NCBI GenBank assembly: GCA_947646735.1 | Contig: CANTFK010000055.1 | Span: 124,001-188,000 of the forward strand | Reading direction: 5' to 3' | Source: Peronospora farinosa | Lineage: Eukaryota; Oomycota; Peronosporomycetes; Peronosporales; Peronosporaceae | DNA: 64,000 nucleotides | Shown here: piece after piece, positions 62,569-64,000 of the stretch | Numbering within the stretch: the stretch's first letter is position 1 | How the letters are laid out: each line of letters opens with the position of its first letter | Position numbers and translations under genes: made by a program | The notes under the pieces: model-generated | What the model was told of the DNA's origin: nothing | The model's input: only the letters and a program-made list of their open reading frames with translations | Databases searched by the model: none

Positions 62569-64000
62569 AGCGATCAACCGTCTACCTGAGCTCTTAATAC
62601 CCAAGGACCAGAGCCATGCATTGCGAGTTACAGCTGTTACGAGATCCCGGGCCCTATCCAGAATACCGACGGAAGTCGTGCAAGAGGATGTGGTGCAACG
62701 GATAAGGATCGAACGAATTGCAGCAGCCCAAGATGAAGAGATGTGAATACGTGATTTAAAGATTTACCTACGGGGCAACTGGGGTAGTCTATCGGCAGAG
62801 GTGGCATTTACGTGTGGAAAGATTGAGATGAACTACGCTTTGGATGATGACGATCTTCTTCTGTACTGCCCTTACCAGGGAACAGTAGATGAGGACCGTG
62901 AGGGGTTTATTCGGCTAGTTATACCCGAAAGTCTACAACAAGACTTTCTACACCACTACCATACGAGTCTAGAAGGGGGACACCAGGGAATTGACCGTAC
63001 ATACCAACGGATCCGGAAACATTTCTATTGGAAAGGCTTATTTCGGAGTGTTCAGCGCTATGTTGGCACTTGCGTAGACTGCGAGACTGGCAAAGGGGGC
63101 CCCACCTTACGAGGGAGAAGTCCAGGGAACATTCAAGCTACCCACCCGTTCCAACTTATCGCGATGGAACATATCCCATCTTTGCCCAAGTCGTTCAAGG
63201 GTAATACCGAGCTGTTGATTTGGGTGGACCTGTTTACGGGATATGTAATTGCCAAGGCTAGTTCGTCGAGGTCGGCCCAAAACGTGGCAGAAGGTTACGA
63301 AGAGTGCGTATTCCGTCGGTTTGGGGCCAGTGAGGTGATTGGTCACGACAGAGAACCCAGTTTCATGTCACATTTCTTTCGTGCTTCTAACCGCATAATT
63401 GGGCGGAAACAGCGGGCGACTATGGCGTATCGATCACAGGCCAATGGCACAGCAGAAAGAATGGTACAGACCATTACACGGTCCATCAAAATGTATGTGT
63501 CCGAGGTAGATAAGAAGAACTGGGATGCCTATGCAGAAAGGCTCACTTTCGCGTTGAATACGGCCCAGGACCGGATCCGAAAGGAAACGCCAATGTTCTT
63601 AAAACATGGCTGGGATGCTCGAAGTACTCTAGAAGCCACCACACCGTTAGGCAGCACGAAGCGCCGTGAATGTGAGCCCCGTCGATGGCGACATAGCGTA
63701 CAACGTCAGTATCGCAGAGCGAGGGAACAAGCCAACGAATTTTTATTACGATCTGCGATGGAAAGTCGGGCCCAGGCCCACAATGAGGAGGTGGTTGATG
63801 GTCATATTGAGGTGAATATTCAAGTCTGGTTATACTTGGACCGGGTCAAGGAGGGGACGCTCGAAAGCTGGCACATCTATGGCATGGGCCGTTCCGAGTG
63901 AGAGAACTGGTGGGTGACTATGCCATTCGTTTAGATATCAGTGATACAGGCTACCGTATATACCCGTTGGTACACGTGTTAAAACTGAAGCTGGTCCGGC
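62569..64000 (+). pseudogene. pol: B1 pol: integrase, truncated by window end
   Basis: After a linker with a Trp-to-TGA (62744-62746), 62801-63901 encodes the integrase with an intact zinc-binding region (HHYHTSLEGGHQG ... CVDCETGKG) and the catalytic triad: WVDLFTGYV, GHDREPSFMS, NGTAERMVQ. The frame closes at TGA 63899-63901 after a small deletion near 63850 (EGTLESWHIYGMG versus EGYAKKMAHLWHG). The GPY-type segment continues to the end; a chromodomain is expected beyond it. Confidence 0.9.

Larger units (their letters stand above)
55475..64000 (+). mobile_element. GYP-B1: Ty3/gypsy element, 3' end beyond the window
   Basis: 5' LTR (55475-56574), PBS, gag, protease, RT, RNase H, second RNase H, integrase; the chromodomain region is cut by the window edge. 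Same family order as GYP-A but clearly diverged. It sits at the exact site where A1 has a solo LTR-B. Stops are frequent, several being TGG-to-TGA changes. Confidence 0.92.

Noticed and set aside
59795..62746. UGA read as tryptophan in GYP-B1
   Set aside because: TAA and TAG stops also interrupt the same frames, A copies and host genes use TGG and terminate at TGA normally. Mutation is the simpler explanation.

Overview
The window looks like a piece of an oomycete nuclear genome, most likely from the Phytophthora / downy-mildew group. It has a few compact host genes with almost no introns. At least one sits behind a good match to the oomycete initiator-type core promoter. The rest is mostly layered Ty3/gypsy LTR retrotransposons, some with a second RNase H domain of the kind described in oomycete and plant Tat-type elements. 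No prokaryotic or viral backbone is visible. I infer the taxon from gene content and did not confirm it by a search.

Host content is confined to two islands. Island 1 (about 5994-10445) holds a broken duplicated gene fragment and an intact secreted pectin-acetylesterase/Notum-like hydrolase (7248-8504). It is flanked by two LTRs of one family (GYP-C) in opposite orientation. Island 2 (about 29868-36359) holds the second copy of the broken fragment, about 3 kb with no recognisable gene, a PX-domain protein (33366-34031, +), and a convergent two-exon mitochondrial-type peptide chain release factor 1 (34366-35744, -) whose stop-codon recognition loop is unusual.

Everything else is retroelements, which I name by family. 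GYP-A (LTR about 1.0-1.08 kb, 4-bp target duplications) has copies A3 (1-5254, -), A1 (11451-24567, +, complete with both LTRs and target duplication AAAG) and A2 (48320-, +). GYP-B (LTR about 1.09 kb) is a solo LTR inside A1, a full gag-pol copy inside A2 running off the window (B1, 55475-64000), and an old antisense remnant (B2) that A1 split. GYP-C is C3 (LTR 5423-5993), C4 (LTR 10446-11011), C1 (about 25940-29867, -) and C2 (45912-48319, +). GYP-D is a nearly complete element (36365-44541, -) plus two solo LTRs. Two further solo insertions (E, F) are smaller. Nesting is explicit: A3 lies in C3 gag, A1 in the B2 LTR, B LTRs in A1 and A2, A2 in C2 protease, solo D in the C1 and C2 LTRs, and solo E in C2 gag.

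Four things stand out. (1) GYP-D, and more weakly GYP-C and solo E, are packed from LTR to integrase with short perfect inverted repeats (7-10-bp stems, 3-12-nt loops), at densities far above chance; I did not see this in GYP-A in the same window. (2) Both A and D carry a long antisense ORF between pol and the 3' LTR. In A1 it is about 600 codons and is interrupted by an LTR-B whose removal with one GCTT copy restores the frame. (3) Crossed target-site duplications show that two oppositely oriented D LTRs recombined and inverted the 910 bp between them. (4) A1 and A2 share the same internal LTR-B insertion and the same disabling mutations although they sit at different target sites, so a defective hybrid element has apparently been mobilised in trans.
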